Positions 1-7,664 of a stretch of 64,000 bases of DNA are shown piece after piece. The translations under genes were made by a program, and so were the position numbers. Position 1 is the stretch's first letter, and the number at the start of each line of letters is the position of its first letter. Location: assembly GCA_037133755.1 (NCBI GenBank), contig JBAXNN010000006.1:1-64000 (forward strand), in the 5' to 3' direction. The notes under the pieces are model-generated. The model saw only the letters and a list, made by a program, of their open reading frames with translations. It was not told the DNA's origin and searched no databases. The DNA is from F1-60-MAGs149 sp037133755 (GTDB taxonomy: Bacteria; Actinomycetota; Thermoleophilia; Gaiellales; F1-60-MAGs149).

Positions 1-610
1 TCTTGTCGGCGACCTTGACGCCCCCGACAATCGCGACGAACGGATGCTCCGGCGCCTCGAGGAGCGACGTCAGGACCGAGACCTCGCGATCCATCAGGAG
101 CCCGGCGTGTGCGGGCAGCAGGTGGGCGACGCCCTCTGTGGAGGCATGGGCACGGTGTGCCGCGCCGAAGGCATCGTTGACGTACAGATCGGCGAGCTGC
201 GCCAACTGGCCGGCGAAGGCGGCGTCGTTGGCCTCCTCCGCGGCGTGGTAGCGAAGGTTCTCGAGCAGGAGGACGTCACCGTCAGCAAGCTCGGCCACTG
301 CTGCCGCCGCCGACGGACCGACGCAGTCATCGGCGAACGCCACCGGGGCAGCGAGCAACTCCGACAGCCGGCCGGCGACAGGCGCGAGGCTGTACTTCGC
401 GTTGCGCTCGCCCTTGGGCCGGCCGAGGTGGCTCATCAGGATCACGCGTGCGCCGCCGGCGCGCAACTGCTGGATCGTGGGCAAAGCCGCGCGGATGCGG
501 GTGTCGTCGCCCACGACGCCGTGCTCGTCGATCGGCACGTTCAGGTCGACGCGTACCAGTACGCGTCGACCCTGGACGTCACCGATCTGCGCGAGTCCCC
601 TCCGCGCCAT
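1..610 (-). CDS. pgk: Phosphoglycerate kinase, 3'-truncated by the window edge
   Basis: Phosphoglycerate kinase makes ATP and 3-phosphoglycerate from 1,3-bisphosphoglycerate in the cytoplasm. Reading down from an ATG at 608-610 the product contains VRVDLNVP, LMSHLGRPKG, ENLRYH and VNDAFG, which are the N-domain substrate-binding motifs of the family in the right order. About 203 residues are inside the window, roughly half of the usual 390-400; the ATP-binding C-terminal domain lies beyond position 1. The start is only 2 nt after the gapA stop, so it is read with gapA as the next glycolytic step. No internal stop or frameshift was seen. Confidence 0.95.
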   Translation of the reverse strand, partial: MARRGLAQIGDVQGRRVLVRVDLNVPIDEHGVVGDDTRIRAALPTIQQLRAGGARVILMSHLGRPKGERNAKYSLAPVAGRLSELLAAPVAFADDCVGPSAAAAVAELADGDVLLLENLRYHAAEEANDAAFAGQLAQLADLYVNDAFGAAHRAHASTEGVAHLLPAHAGLLMDREVSVLTSLLEAPEHPFVAIVGGVKVADK

Positions 611-612
611 AC

Positions 613-1605
613 CTAGACCTTCTGGATCAGGTCGACGACGCGGTTCGAGTACCCGAACTCGTTGTCGTACCAGCTGACGACCTTGGCCATGCGGCCATTG
701 GCCATCGTCAGCTTGGCGTCGACCACCGACGAGTACGAGGAACCGATCACATCGCTCGACACGATCGGATCCTCGGTGTACTGGAGGATGCCTGCGAGGT
801 CACCCGTGTCGGCCTTGGCCTTGATCGCAGCGTTGATTTCCTCTGCGCTGGCCTCGCGGCCGAGCTCCACGACGAGGTCGACAACCGAACCGTCCGGCAC
901 CGGGACGCGCATGGCGATGCCGTCGAGACGACCCTTCATCTCCGGGATCACCAACCCGATCGCCTTGGCGGCACCGGTCGACGTCGGGATAATGTTCTGC
1001 GCGGCAGCACGAGCACGGCGCAGATCCGAATGCGGCAGATCGAGGATCTGCTGGTCGTTCGTGTACGCGTGCGTCGTCGTCATGAAGCCGCGCTCAACAC
1101 CGAACTCGTCGAGGAGGATCTTCGTGAACGGCGCCAGGCAGTTCGTCGTGCACGAGGCGTTCGAGATGATGTTGTGCTTCGCCGGGTCGTAGTCGTTGCC
1201 GTTGACGCCGAGCACGATCGTGATGTCCGGATCAGTGGCGGGCGCCGAGATGATGACCTTGCTGGCACCGGCCTCAAGGTGCTTCGAGGCGCCCTCGCGA
1301 CTGGTGAAGAAGCCCGTCGACTCGAGCACGACGGGAACGTCGAGTTCCTTCCACGGCAGTGCGGCAGGGTCGCGCTCTGCGAGGACCCGGATCTCCCTGC
1401 CGTCAATGGCGATGCCACCGTCGGTGACCTCGACCTGGTGCCCGAAGCGGCCAAGTACGGAGTCGTACTTGAGCAGGTGCGCCAAGGTCTTGGGATCGGT
1501 CAGGTCGTTGATCGCGACGATCTCGATCGGCGCCTGGCGCAGGTAGGCGGCACGGAGGACGTTACGGCCGATGCGGCCGAAGCCGTTGATGGCAACGCGG
1601 GTCAC
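613..1605 (-). CDS. gapA: Type I glyceraldehyde-3-phosphate dehydrogenase
   Basis: NAD-dependent oxidation and phosphorylation of glyceraldehyde 3-phosphate to 1,3-bisphosphoglycerate. The 330-residue product starts TRVAINGFGRIGRNVLRA (Rossmann NAD site), carries the catalytic cysteine in NASCTTNCLAPF, and has the C-terminal WYDNEFGYSNRVVDL. Length is normal for the family. The start is GTG (1603-1605) with an AAGGAG ribosome-binding site about 8 nt upstream, so this gene has a leader, unlike many others here. It follows whiA after 75 nt and precedes pgk by 2 nt, matching the actinobacterial whiA-gap-pgk order. Confidence 0.97.
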   Translation of the reverse strand: MTRVAINGFGRIGRNVLRAAYLRQAPIEIVAINDLTDPKTLAHLLKYDSVLGRFGHQVEVTDGGIAIDGREIRVLAERDPAALPWKELDVPVVLESTGFFTSREGASKHLEAGASKVIISAPATDPDITIVLGVNGNDYDPAKHNIISNASCTTNCLAPFTKILLDEFGVERGFMTTTHAYTNDQQILDLPHSDLRRARAAAQNIIPTSTGAAKAIGLVIPEMKGRLDGIAMRVPVPDGSVVDLVVELGREASAEEINAAIKAKADTGDLAGILQYTEDPIVSSDVIGSSYSSVVDAKLTMANGRMAKVVSWYDNEFGYSNRVVDLIQKV

Positions 1606-1680
1606 AGAGGATGCTCCTTGGGAGAGGTGGTCGTGGTCGGAACTGCGTGCGAACCAGTCGATTCGCGTCTATGGGGGATC

Positions 1681-2634
1681 CTAGGGGCGAGGGCGGCGGT
1701 CCGCGCCCAGTTCGGCCTCCGCCTCCGCAAGCTCGATCAGGCGTCGCAGGCGTCCAGCCAGCGTTGGTCGGGCTACGCCACTGGCCTCGGCCAGCTCCGA
1801 GAGCGTCATCTCCGGGTTGTCGAGGCGCTGGTGTGCCGCCTCCCGCAGCGCTGGCGTGAGTGTGGCGAGGGCGCCACTGTCGCGCAGGACGGCGATGGCC
1901 GCGGTCTGCTGGCGGGCGGCCTGCACTTGGCGAGTCAGGTTTGCGTTGTCGAAGTTCGCGCGCCGATTGGCGTCTCCGCGTGCGCTTCGCACCACCTCGT
2001 CTTCGGCCACGTCCAGCGCCGCTCCTTCGGCTCCGAGCACGGTCAGCAGGTCCTGTACCGACTCGCGTCGTCGACTCATCACCTCTGCCCAACGCTCGCG
2101 CTGGCGCGTCTGCACGGGGATACCGAGCTGGGCGCACGCGCTGGCGAGCAGCGCCGCAAAATCAGCGCCGTGGGTCCGAATCTCGAGGTGCGCCGGCTTG
2201 CCGGGTGGCGACACGCTGCCGGCGGCCGCGAACGCACCGCGCAGCACCGCGATCTGACAGCACTCGCGCGCGATCAGCGATGGGGCGACGGTGAGGCGCG
2301 GTCGACCCTGATCGTCGATGACACCCGTTCGCCGCAACAGGCGCGTGCTGGCCTCGTCTTCGGCAAGCACCATCTGCAGGCGCTGATGCAGTCCCAACCG
2401 CTCGGGGGTGTACGCGCTCACGCCGCACATCACGCCCTCCTCGCGCAACGCCGTCAGGACCTGCCGTCCGACCGCATGGGAGCCAACGTCGATCTCAGCG
2501 TGCGCATGACCACCACCCGTGAGGTGCAGCGACCCGGTGCCGCGCAGTACCGCGGCGAGATAGGCGATCCGGCAGCAGGAGGCCTCGAGCGGAGTGTGCG
2601 CGATCTCCTCGCGGACGTTGCTCGAGAACGTCAA
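1681..2634 (-). CDS. whiA: WhiA-family DNA-binding regulator
   Basis: WhiA is a transcription factor with an N-terminal LAGLIDADG-like fold and a C-terminal helix-turn-helix; in actinomycetes it acts in sporulation and cell division, in other Gram-positives in chromosome biology. The 317-residue product has the family N-terminus (FSSNVREEIAH, then AYLAAVLRGTGSL) and a C-terminal helix-turn-helix ending LAGRLRRLIELAEAEAEL, resembling the actinobacterial form. The start is TTG at 2632-2634, overlapping the yvcK stop in TTGA, so the two are translationally coupled. Length is typical (about 310-330). Confidence 0.92.
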   Translation of the reverse strand: MTFSSNVREEIAHTPLEASCCRIAYLAAVLRGTGSLHLTGGGHAHAEIDVGSHAVGRQVLTALREEGVMCGVSAYTPERLGLHQRLQMVLAEDEASTRLLRRTGVIDDQGRPRLTVAPSLIARECCQIAVLRGAFAAAGSVSPPGKPAHLEIRTHGADFAALLASACAQLGIPVQTRQRERWAEVMSRRRESVQDLLTVLGAEGAALDVAEDEVVRSARGDANRRANFDNANLTRQVQAARQQTAAIAVLRDSGALATLTPALREAAHQRLDNPEMTLSELAEASGVARPTLAGRLRRLIELAEAEAELGADRRPRP

Positions 2635-3566
2635 CGCGCCGCGGGTCGTGGACGGCGCGCCTGTGCCACGAGCGCGCGCCCGAGTCGTAGCGGATCGTGA
2701 TGGTGACCATCGGTGATGCGTGCGACGACAACCTCGAGATCGGTTCGCAGCAGCGCCTCACGATCGAAATCGACGGGGATCAGTCCGGGCGCAGGGACGC
2801 GCCGCGTCGTGGGCACGATGACGGTGTCGACAATGCCGTGGCCAAGGTGCTGCTCGAGGCGCTCGATGTGCGTCGCTGCGTCGTACCCGATGGTCTCGTG
2901 CGGCTCCTGGAGCAGGTTCGCGACGTAGACGCGACGCGCACCCGAGGCCCGTACCGCCTCGGCCAGGCCGGGGACGAGCAACGGCGGGATCGTCGAGGTG
3001 AAGAGCGAGCCGGGTCCGAGCACGATCAGATCGGCCGTCCGAAGTGCCTCAACCGCCTCTGGATGCGGCTGCGGCGTCTCTGGCTGGAGGCGCAGGCGAC
3101 GCACGGCCCGCCGTTCGGACGCGACGGCGGTCTCGCCCGCGACAACGCGTCCGTCTTCCATCTCCGCAACCAGGACGGCCTTCTCCCGCGTGGCGGGCAG
3201 GACACTGCCCGAGATGGCGAGCACGTGCGACGACATGGCCACGGCGGCATCAAATGATCCGGCCACTTCGGTCAACGCCGCCAACACGAGGTTGCCCAGC
3301 GAGTGCCCCTCGAGGTCGCCGCGGTCGAAGCGATGCTGAAACACCTCGGCAAGGACCGATTCGTCGTCGGCCAACGCGACCAGACAGTTGCGTACGTCAC
3401 CGGGAGGCGGCATGCCGAGATCGCGCCGGAGGCGGCCCGACGAGCCGCCGTCGTCGGTCAGCGTGACGATCGCCGTCGGGTGGTTCCCGGCCAGCTTGAG
3501 TCCACGCAGCACCGTGGAGAGCCCGGTACCACCGCCGAGGCAGACGATCCTCGGCTCACCGCGCAT
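2631..3566 (-). CDS. yvcK: Gluconeogenesis factor YvcK (CofD-like)
   Basis: YvcK/CofD-like proteins bind UDP-sugars and are needed for growth on gluconeogenic carbon and for cell-wall homeostasis. The chosen ATG (3564-3566) gives MRGEPRIVCLGGGTGLSTVL, the canonical glycine-rich nucleotide-binding N-terminus; the frame is open upstream to 3767 but that extension is low-complexity and overlaps the next gene. Further family motifs are TLTDDGGSSGRLR, PPGDVRNCLVAL and GPGSLFTSTIPPLLVPG. About 311 residues. It overlaps the Ogt-like gene by 11 nt upstream and whiA by 4 nt downstream. The usual partner rapZ is absent here. Confidence 0.93.
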   Translation of the reverse strand: MRGEPRIVCLGGGTGLSTVLRGLKLAGNHPTAIVTLTDDGGSSGRLRRDLGMPPPGDVRNCLVALADDESVLAEVFQHRFDRGDLEGHSLGNLVLAALTEVAGSFDAAVAMSSHVLAISGSVLPATREKAVLVAEMEDGRVVAGETAVASERRAVRRLRLQPETPQPHPEAVEALRTADLIVLGPGSLFTSTIPPLLVPGLAEAVRASGARRVYVANLLQEPHETIGYDAATHIERLEQHLGHGIVDTVIVPTTRRVPAPGLIPVDFDREALLRTDLEVVVARITDGHHHDPLRLGRALVAQARRPRPAAR

Positions 3567-4047
3567 GGGAGCCCTCCAACGCGAGCAGGCGCCGCTTGCG
3601 CTCTTCGCCGAGCTCGCCGTACATGCCGATGGTGCCGTCGCTTCTGATGACGCGATGGTACGGGACGACGATGCTGAGTGGGCCGCGGGCGCAGGCGGCA
3701 CCCGCCGATCGAGGCGCGCGCGGGTGCCCCGCCCGTTCGGCAATATCCCGGTACGAGGCGGTTTCACCGTACGGAATCGTGCGCACCGCCTCGATCATCC
3801 GAACCTCGAGGTCCGTGAGACCGAAACGCGCGTACGCAGGCTGGCAGTCGATGTCGCCGAAGTCGATGGCGCGGCCCGCCAGATACGCGCCGATGCGCGT
3901 CGCCAGACCGGGCGCTCCGGCGGGTTGTGCGTTGGGCGTCCCGGTGCGGGTGCGCGGTGCTGGCTCCTCAAGGTCGATCAGGCAGTCGCCGTCGTAGTGC
4001 AGAAGGCCTGCTCCCCACCCCTCGACCTCGAAGCGATACGCGATCAC
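3556..4047 (-). CDS. Ogt-like alkyltransferase homologue with Tyr in place of the catalytic Cys
   Basis: Homologue of methylated-DNA-[protein]-cysteine S-methyltransferase (Ogt/AGT), 163 residues with both the poorly conserved N-terminal domain and the C-terminal DNA-binding domain. The C-terminal half is typical: IPYGETASYRDIAERAG, RSAGAACARGPLSIVV and GELGEERKRRLLALEG. The active-site motif PCHRV reads PYHRV, with Tyr at residue 130; the codon is TAC on the minus strand near 3660. Without the acceptor cysteine it cannot be a classical suicide methyltransferase. Alkyltransferase-like (ATL) proteins also lack it, usually having Trp, and flag alkylated guanine for excision repair. It sits directly downstream of uvrC (4-nt overlap), which suits an ATL-like role in nucleotide excision repair. 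Confidence 0.88.
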   Translation of the reverse strand: MIAYRFEVEGWGAGLLHYDGDCLIDLEEPAPRTRTGTPNAQPAGAPGLATRIGAYLAGRAIDFGDIDCQPAYARFGLTDLEVRMIEAVRTIPYGETASYRDIAERAGHPRAPRSAGAACARGPLSIVVPYHRVIRSDGTIGMYGELGEERKRRLLALEGSHAR

Positions 4048-5942
4048 GCGTCGCCCTCGGGAAGTGGTCGACGTCCGCCCTGACTTGCCCCCGGCGCCCG
4101 GCCCCCGATGCGGTGGAGCGCGGTGTGAATCTGTCTGGCGGTGGCGGCCGGCAGCCCGGGGACGCTCTCGAGCTCCTCCGGCGTCGCTGCCATCACGGCG
4201 TCGATCGAACCGAAGTGCGCGAGCAGTGCCTTCCGTCGGGTCGGTCCGACACCAGGGATGGTCTCGAGAACCGACTGGGTGGCGGCGTTTCCGCGGCCCC
4301 GTCGGTTCTGACGCAGAGCGAAGCGATGCGCCTCGTCGCGAATCTGGCGTAACAGCAGCATCGCGGGAGAATCAGCATCGAGCATCACGGGCGCGGACTG
4401 CCCCGGCAGGAAGACCTCTTCTTCGCGCTTCGCCAGACCGATCACGGCAACCCGGGGTGCAGCGGCACCGCGCATGGCCGTGGTCGCGGCGTTGAGCTGG
4501 CCTTTCCCACCGTCGATCACGACGAGGTCCGGTGTGGCGGAGAACGACGGATCCTCATCTCCGTCGGCCAGTCGCGTGAAGCGCCGGGAGATGGCCTCGC
4601 CCATCGACTTGAAGTCATCGAGTGCGCCGTGGCGAATGCCGAAGGACCGGTAGAGGTCGTTGCGCGGCACGCCATCTTGGAAGACCACCATGGATGCGTA
4701 CTGATGCTCGCCGCCGAGCGTCGAGATGTCGTAGCACTCGATGCGCTGCGGCAGGGATTCGAGGCCCAGTGCATCGCGCAACTCCTCCAACGCGTCGGCT
4801 CCGCGTGTCCGCGAGCGCTCGTCTTGGAGTCGGACTCCGTCGAGCGCGAGTTGCGCGTTGCGCTGCGCCAGTTCGCGCAGTCGGCGCCACTCACCGCGCT
4901 CCGGTGCCCGTAGTTCCACGGCCGCGTTGCGTCGGTCTGTCAACAGCGCCTGCAACTCGTCCTGCCGCTCGACGTCTCCGGGAATCAACACCAGTGGTGG
5001 GATCGCAGCGCCGGCGCCGTAGCGCTCGTCAAACGCCGCCTGCACCACCTCATCCAGGGTCGCCACCTGCGTGTTGTCGAAGATGAACTCCACGCGTTCG
5101 GCCAAGCGGCCACCGCGCTGCGGCCAGATGTGCACGACCGCAACGTCATCCCCGATCGCGACCCCGAGGACATCGGCGTCGCCCGAATCGGCGCGATCCA
5201 CGAGCTGGCGCTCATCCAGCATCCGCACGGCGTTGAGTCGGTTGCGCGCGCGGGCCGCATCCTCGTAGCGTTGGTGCGCGGCCGCGGAGGCCATCTCGTC
5301 CTCGAGCTGGCGCTGGATGGTCCGCGTGTCACCTTCGAGAAACCGGATCACGTCGGCGATCATGGCGCCGTACTCCTCTTCGCTGACACGGCCGACGCAG
5401 GGTGCGAGACAGCGCCCGATGTGGAAATCGAGGCACGGCGACCCGGAATGGCGGCCGGGCTTCGGCCCCTCACACGGTCGGTACGGGAAGACGCGATTGA
5501 GGACGTCGAGCGTCTCACGCACCCGACTCGCACTGGGATACGGGCCAAAGAGGCGCGCGTTGCGCCGGTCGCCCCGCCTCGTGAAGAGCACGCGGGGAAA
5601 CGGCTCACCGGTGGTGACCGCAATCATCGGATACGACTTGTCGTCGCGGAGTCGCACGTTGTAGGGCGGGCGATGCTGCTTGACGAGCGTCTGCTCGAGC
5701 AGCAGCGCCTCCGTCTCCGTCCCGGTGATCGTGACGTCGATTTCTGCCACGCGTAGGACAAGCTCCGCCGTCTTGCGTTCCAGGCCACGCTCCGGACGCG
5801 CATATGAGCCAACGCGCTTGCGCAGCGACTTGGCCTTCCCGATGTACAGCACCTCTCCGGCCTCATCCCGGTAGACGTAGACGCCGGGCTCTTCCGGCAG
5901 CAGGCGCGCACGCTCGCGGATCAGATCGACGCCGATGGCCAC
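4044..5942 (-). CDS. uvrC: Excinuclease ABC subunit C
   Basis: UvrC makes the two incisions of nucleotide excision repair. Domains in order: GIY-YIG nuclease near the N-terminus (PEEPGVYVYRDEAGEVLYIG, KSLRKRVGSY), a cysteine cluster (CLDFHIGRCLAPC), the UVR motif that binds UvrB (YEDAARARNRLNA), the RNase H-like second nuclease (ECYDISTLGG and VVIDGGKGQLNAA), and a C-terminal helix-hairpin-helix pair (IPGVGPTRRKALL). Start chosen as GTG 5940-5942 because a TACGAT -10 ends 6 nt upstream and because the open frame above it, to 6101, runs into the pilin-like gene. About 632 residues, normal length. Confidence 0.96.
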   Translation of the reverse strand: MAIGVDLIRERARLLPEEPGVYVYRDEAGEVLYIGKAKSLRKRVGSYARPERGLERKTAELVLRVAEIDVTITGTETEALLLEQTLVKQHRPPYNVRLRDDKSYPMIAVTTGEPFPRVLFTRRGDRRNARLFGPYPSASRVRETLDVLNRVFPYRPCEGPKPGRHSGSPCLDFHIGRCLAPCVGRVSEEEYGAMIADVIRFLEGDTRTIQRQLEDEMASAAAHQRYEDAARARNRLNAVRMLDERQLVDRADSGDADVLGVAIGDDVAVVHIWPQRGGRLAERVEFIFDNTQVATLDEVVQAAFDERYGAGAAIPPLVLIPGDVERQDELQALLTDRRNAAVELRAPERGEWRRLRELAQRNAQLALDGVRLQDERSRTRGADALEELRDALGLESLPQRIECYDISTLGGEHQYASMVVFQDGVPRNDLYRSFGIRHGALDDFKSMGEAISRRFTRLADGDEDPSFSATPDLVVIDGGKGQLNAATTAMRGAAAPRVAVIGLAKREEEVFLPGQSAPVMLDADSPAMLLLRQIRDEAHRFALRQNRRGRGNAATQSVLETIPGVGPTRRKALLAHFGSIDAVMAATPEELESVPGLPAATARQIHTALHRIGGRAPGASQGGRRPLPEGDA

Positions 5943-5948
5943 GAACCC

Positions 5949-5954
5949 ATCGTA
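5949..5954 (-). promoter_or_regulatory. Putative leaderless -10 element of uvrC
   Basis: TACGAT on the minus strand, 6 nt before the chosen GTG start of uvrC at 5942. Spacing matches other TANNNT-start pairs in the window and would place transcription initiation on the start codon. No clear -35 was recognised. Confidence 0.5.
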
Positions 5955-5962
5955 GACCGCCG

Positions 5963-6313
5963 CTACCCGACGAGGACTGCACCCGGGCGACCGTCGGACG
6001 TCGTGATGGGGCGTGCCACGGCAGTAGCCCGCGCGCTGAACGCCACGCGCCCGCTGACCAGCGAGAGCCTTGTCGTCTCCAATCGCACACTCGCTCTCCA
6101 TGCGCGGCCCTGGCGTTGCACGACGAGTTCCATGCCGGGTTCAGATCCGACGGCAAGGCCTTCCGCCGCACGGAGCGCCGCCACGTCGGCCAGTCGCTGG
6201 GCGCGCTCGCCCTGCACGCGCGCGCCCAGCAGCGCGAGACCAACCATGGCGATGGCGCAGGCGGGCAGCAGGAGCGCCAGCATGAGGACGGTGGACTGAC
6301 CTTGGCGCTTCAC
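5963..6313 (-). CDS. TadE/TadG-like pseudopilin-type small protein
   Basis: A 116-residue protein beginning MKRQGQSTVLMLALLLPAC followed by a hydrophobic helix, then a polar exported tail rich in Ala, Arg and Thr. The RxGQS pre-helix motif and single N-terminal membrane segment are typical of Tad/Flp-associated TadE/TadF/TadG-like proteins, including the group described next to actinobacterial Tad secretion genes. It is the third of three such genes joined by 4-nt overlaps and ends 20 nt before uvrC. Function in pilus assembly is inferred only from this architecture. Confidence 0.6.
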   Translation of the reverse strand: MKRQGQSTVLMLALLLPACAIAMVGLALLGARVQGERAQRLADVAALRAAEGLAVGSEPGMELVVQRQGRAWRASVRLETTRLSLVSGRVAFSARATAVARPITTSDGRPGAVLVG

Positions 6314-6591
6314 CGGATGCGTCGCTCTGAGAGCCGCACATCGCCGAGTGGTGCCGCGACCTCGACGTCAATGCGTTCTTCCGTGATGCGCACCAGGCGA
6401 GCCCGACCGGTGATGGCGCCGACAACCGAACCGCCGGCCGCATCGGCGGCCACCGCACGCGCAAGAGCCGCTTCGGCACGCGCCATAGCGGATAGCTGGA
6501 GAGCCACAAGCGCGAATCCTGTGGCGCACGCGGCAACCACGGGCGCCAACGCCAGCACCTCGACCACTGCCTGACCTCGTCGCTGTGTCAT
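6310..6591 (-). CDS. TadE-like small membrane protein
   Basis: A 93-residue protein starting MTQRRGQAVVEVLALAPVVA. The RRGQA-x-V-E-V motif just before a hydrophobic helix matches TadE-type prepilin-like proteins, in which this conserved Glu sits at the start of the transmembrane helix. The tail is short and ends in RLSERRIR-like basic residues. It overlaps both neighbours by 4 nt, so the three small proteins are translated as a unit. No Tad ATPase, platform protein or prepilin peptidase is present in the window. Confidence 0.6.
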   Translation of the reverse strand: MTQRRGQAVVEVLALAPVVAACATGFALVALQLSAMARAEAALARAVAADAAGGSVVGAITGRARLVRITEERIDVEVAAPLGDVRLSERRIR

Positions 6592-6824
6592 CGCCCTCCG
6601 CGGACCGCTCGGGGTGCCTCGTGCCGGAGCGCCAGCGGCAAGACATCAACGGCCGCCTGAAGCGGATCGCCACCGCGCTGTGCCGCTCTCTGCGCGGCCA
6701 CGCCCGCCACCGCGAGTTCGGCGTGACGCCACGCAGCGAAGGCACCCGCACCGGCAGCGGTCAGAAGCACCGCCAACAGCGTCGTGGCGATCACGACCTC
6801 GATGCTGGACTGTGCGCGATGCAT
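6588..6824 (-). CDS. Prepilin-like small membrane protein
   Basis: Starts at ATG 6822-6824 (MHRAQSSIEVVIATTLLAVLL), about 78 residues. The frame is open up to 6872 but the added residues lack the pilin-like pattern. The AQSSIEV motif before a hydrophobic helix resembles the G-[QE]-S-x-x-E signature of Flp/TadE proteins. It is first of the three-gene set and is preceded by an 81-nt gap (6825-6905) in which no gene or clear promoter was seen. Specific function unknown. Confidence 0.55.
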   Translation of the reverse strand: MHRAQSSIEVVIATTLLAVLLTAAGAGAFAAWRHAELAVAGVAAQRAAQRGGDPLQAAVDVLPLALRHEAPRAVRGGR

Positions 6825-6905
6825 GCCCCGAGCGTGCCCCAGTCCGACTACCCCCGCCCCGACGCAACGCACGCGAACGCGCGCGAGATCCGCGCTGCGC
6901 GTGCC

Positions 6906-7268
6906 CTAGTACCAGCCGCTGGTGTCCTGATAGATGCGCCACATCACGAACCCGCACGCTCCGGCGAGGGCGAGCAGGAACACCGAGGTAAGGAGCGTCA
7001 GGGGCAGCAGGAACGAGATCAGCACGGCCAGCACCAGCACCACGGCCGCCCCGTAGAAAAGCAGCTTCTGCCGCCGTGATAGCCACTGGAGTCGTGAGCG
7101 GTTGTTGCGCCAGAGGGAGTACCCGAACCAGATCAGACCGGCGAGGATCGCCAGACGGATGACCAGCGCGAGGATCCAGAGCACCTGGCCCGCGACAACC
7201 TGCAGCACCGTGACGACCACGGCAGCGAGGACGACGATCGCCCAGTTGATCACCTGACGGCGTTCCAC
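6906..7268 (-). CDS. Small multi-span membrane protein, unknown function
   Basis: About 120 residues from GTG 7266-7268, chosen because it lies 2 nt after the stop of the upstream gene; the longer open frame is in that gene's shadow. The sequence has two hydrophobic helices (INWAIVVLAAVVVTVLQVV and ILALVIRLAILAGLIWFGY), a basic loop (WRNNRSRLQWLSRRQK) and two further helices, ending RIYQDTSGWY. I recognise no family motif. It is read with the upstream four-helix membrane protein. Confidence 0.6.
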   Translation of the reverse strand: MERRQVINWAIVVLAAVVVTVLQVVAGQVLWILALVIRLAILAGLIWFGYSLWRNNRSRLQWLSRRQKLLFYGAAVVLVLAVLISFLLPLTLLTSVFLLALAGACGFVMWRIYQDTSGWY

Positions 7269-7270
7269 GG

Positions 7271-7639
7271 TTACGAGAAGTACCCTGAGACGGTGAGGGC
7301 GCGCGTCGCCAGAGCAGCGGCGAGCAGGGCGGCGATCGAGAAGATCAGGATGTTCCGCAGATGGTCGTTGCGTCGCGCCGAGTAGGCAAAGACCACCATG
7401 GCGGCCGGCAGCAATCCGTAGACGTAGTGCAGCTGCTGCGCAGCCCGGAGGTTTTGACTGAGGAGGAGCAGCCCCAGAATCGCCTGCCCAACGATCACGG
7501 TCTGCGAGGCGGCGAGCACCTGGGCATAGAGCTTGTTTGCCGGGAGCTTGCGTTTCCAAACGAGGAGGCCCCAGATGCCGGCAATCAGATTGATCGCGAT
7601 CACGAGGAAGCCCAAGCCGAGGTGGATGTTGGTGACCAC
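7271..7639 (-). CDS. Four-helix membrane protein, unknown function
   Basis: 122 residues from a GTG start, with four hydrophobic segments: near residues 6-28, 42-60, 68-86 and 95-112. Histidines occur close to helix ends (H6, and HYVYG near residue 71), reminiscent of small cytochrome-like membrane proteins, but no ligand pair can be assigned and I do not claim haem binding. It follows the LivK-like lipoprotein gene after 25 nt and is 2 nt upstream of the next membrane protein, so the two probably form a pair. Confidence 0.6.
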   Translation of the reverse strand: MVTNIHLGLGFLVIAINLIAGIWGLLVWKRKLPANKLYAQVLAASQTVIVGQAILGLLLLSQNLRAAQQLHYVYGLLPAAMVVFAYSARRNDHLRNILIFSIAALLAAALATRALTVSGYFS

Positions 7640-7664
7640 GCTGGAAGTATGCGCGAGGCGCCGC

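Noticed and set aside
448..2700. A 750-residue plus-strand open frame across gapA and whiA
   Set aside because: Antisense shadow of two well-recognised genes; no ribosome-binding site and no family motif.
3567..3767. N-terminal extension of YvcK
   Set aside because: Low-complexity residues not found in the family, lying over the Ogt-like gene; the ATG at 3566 gives the canonical glycine-rich N-terminus.
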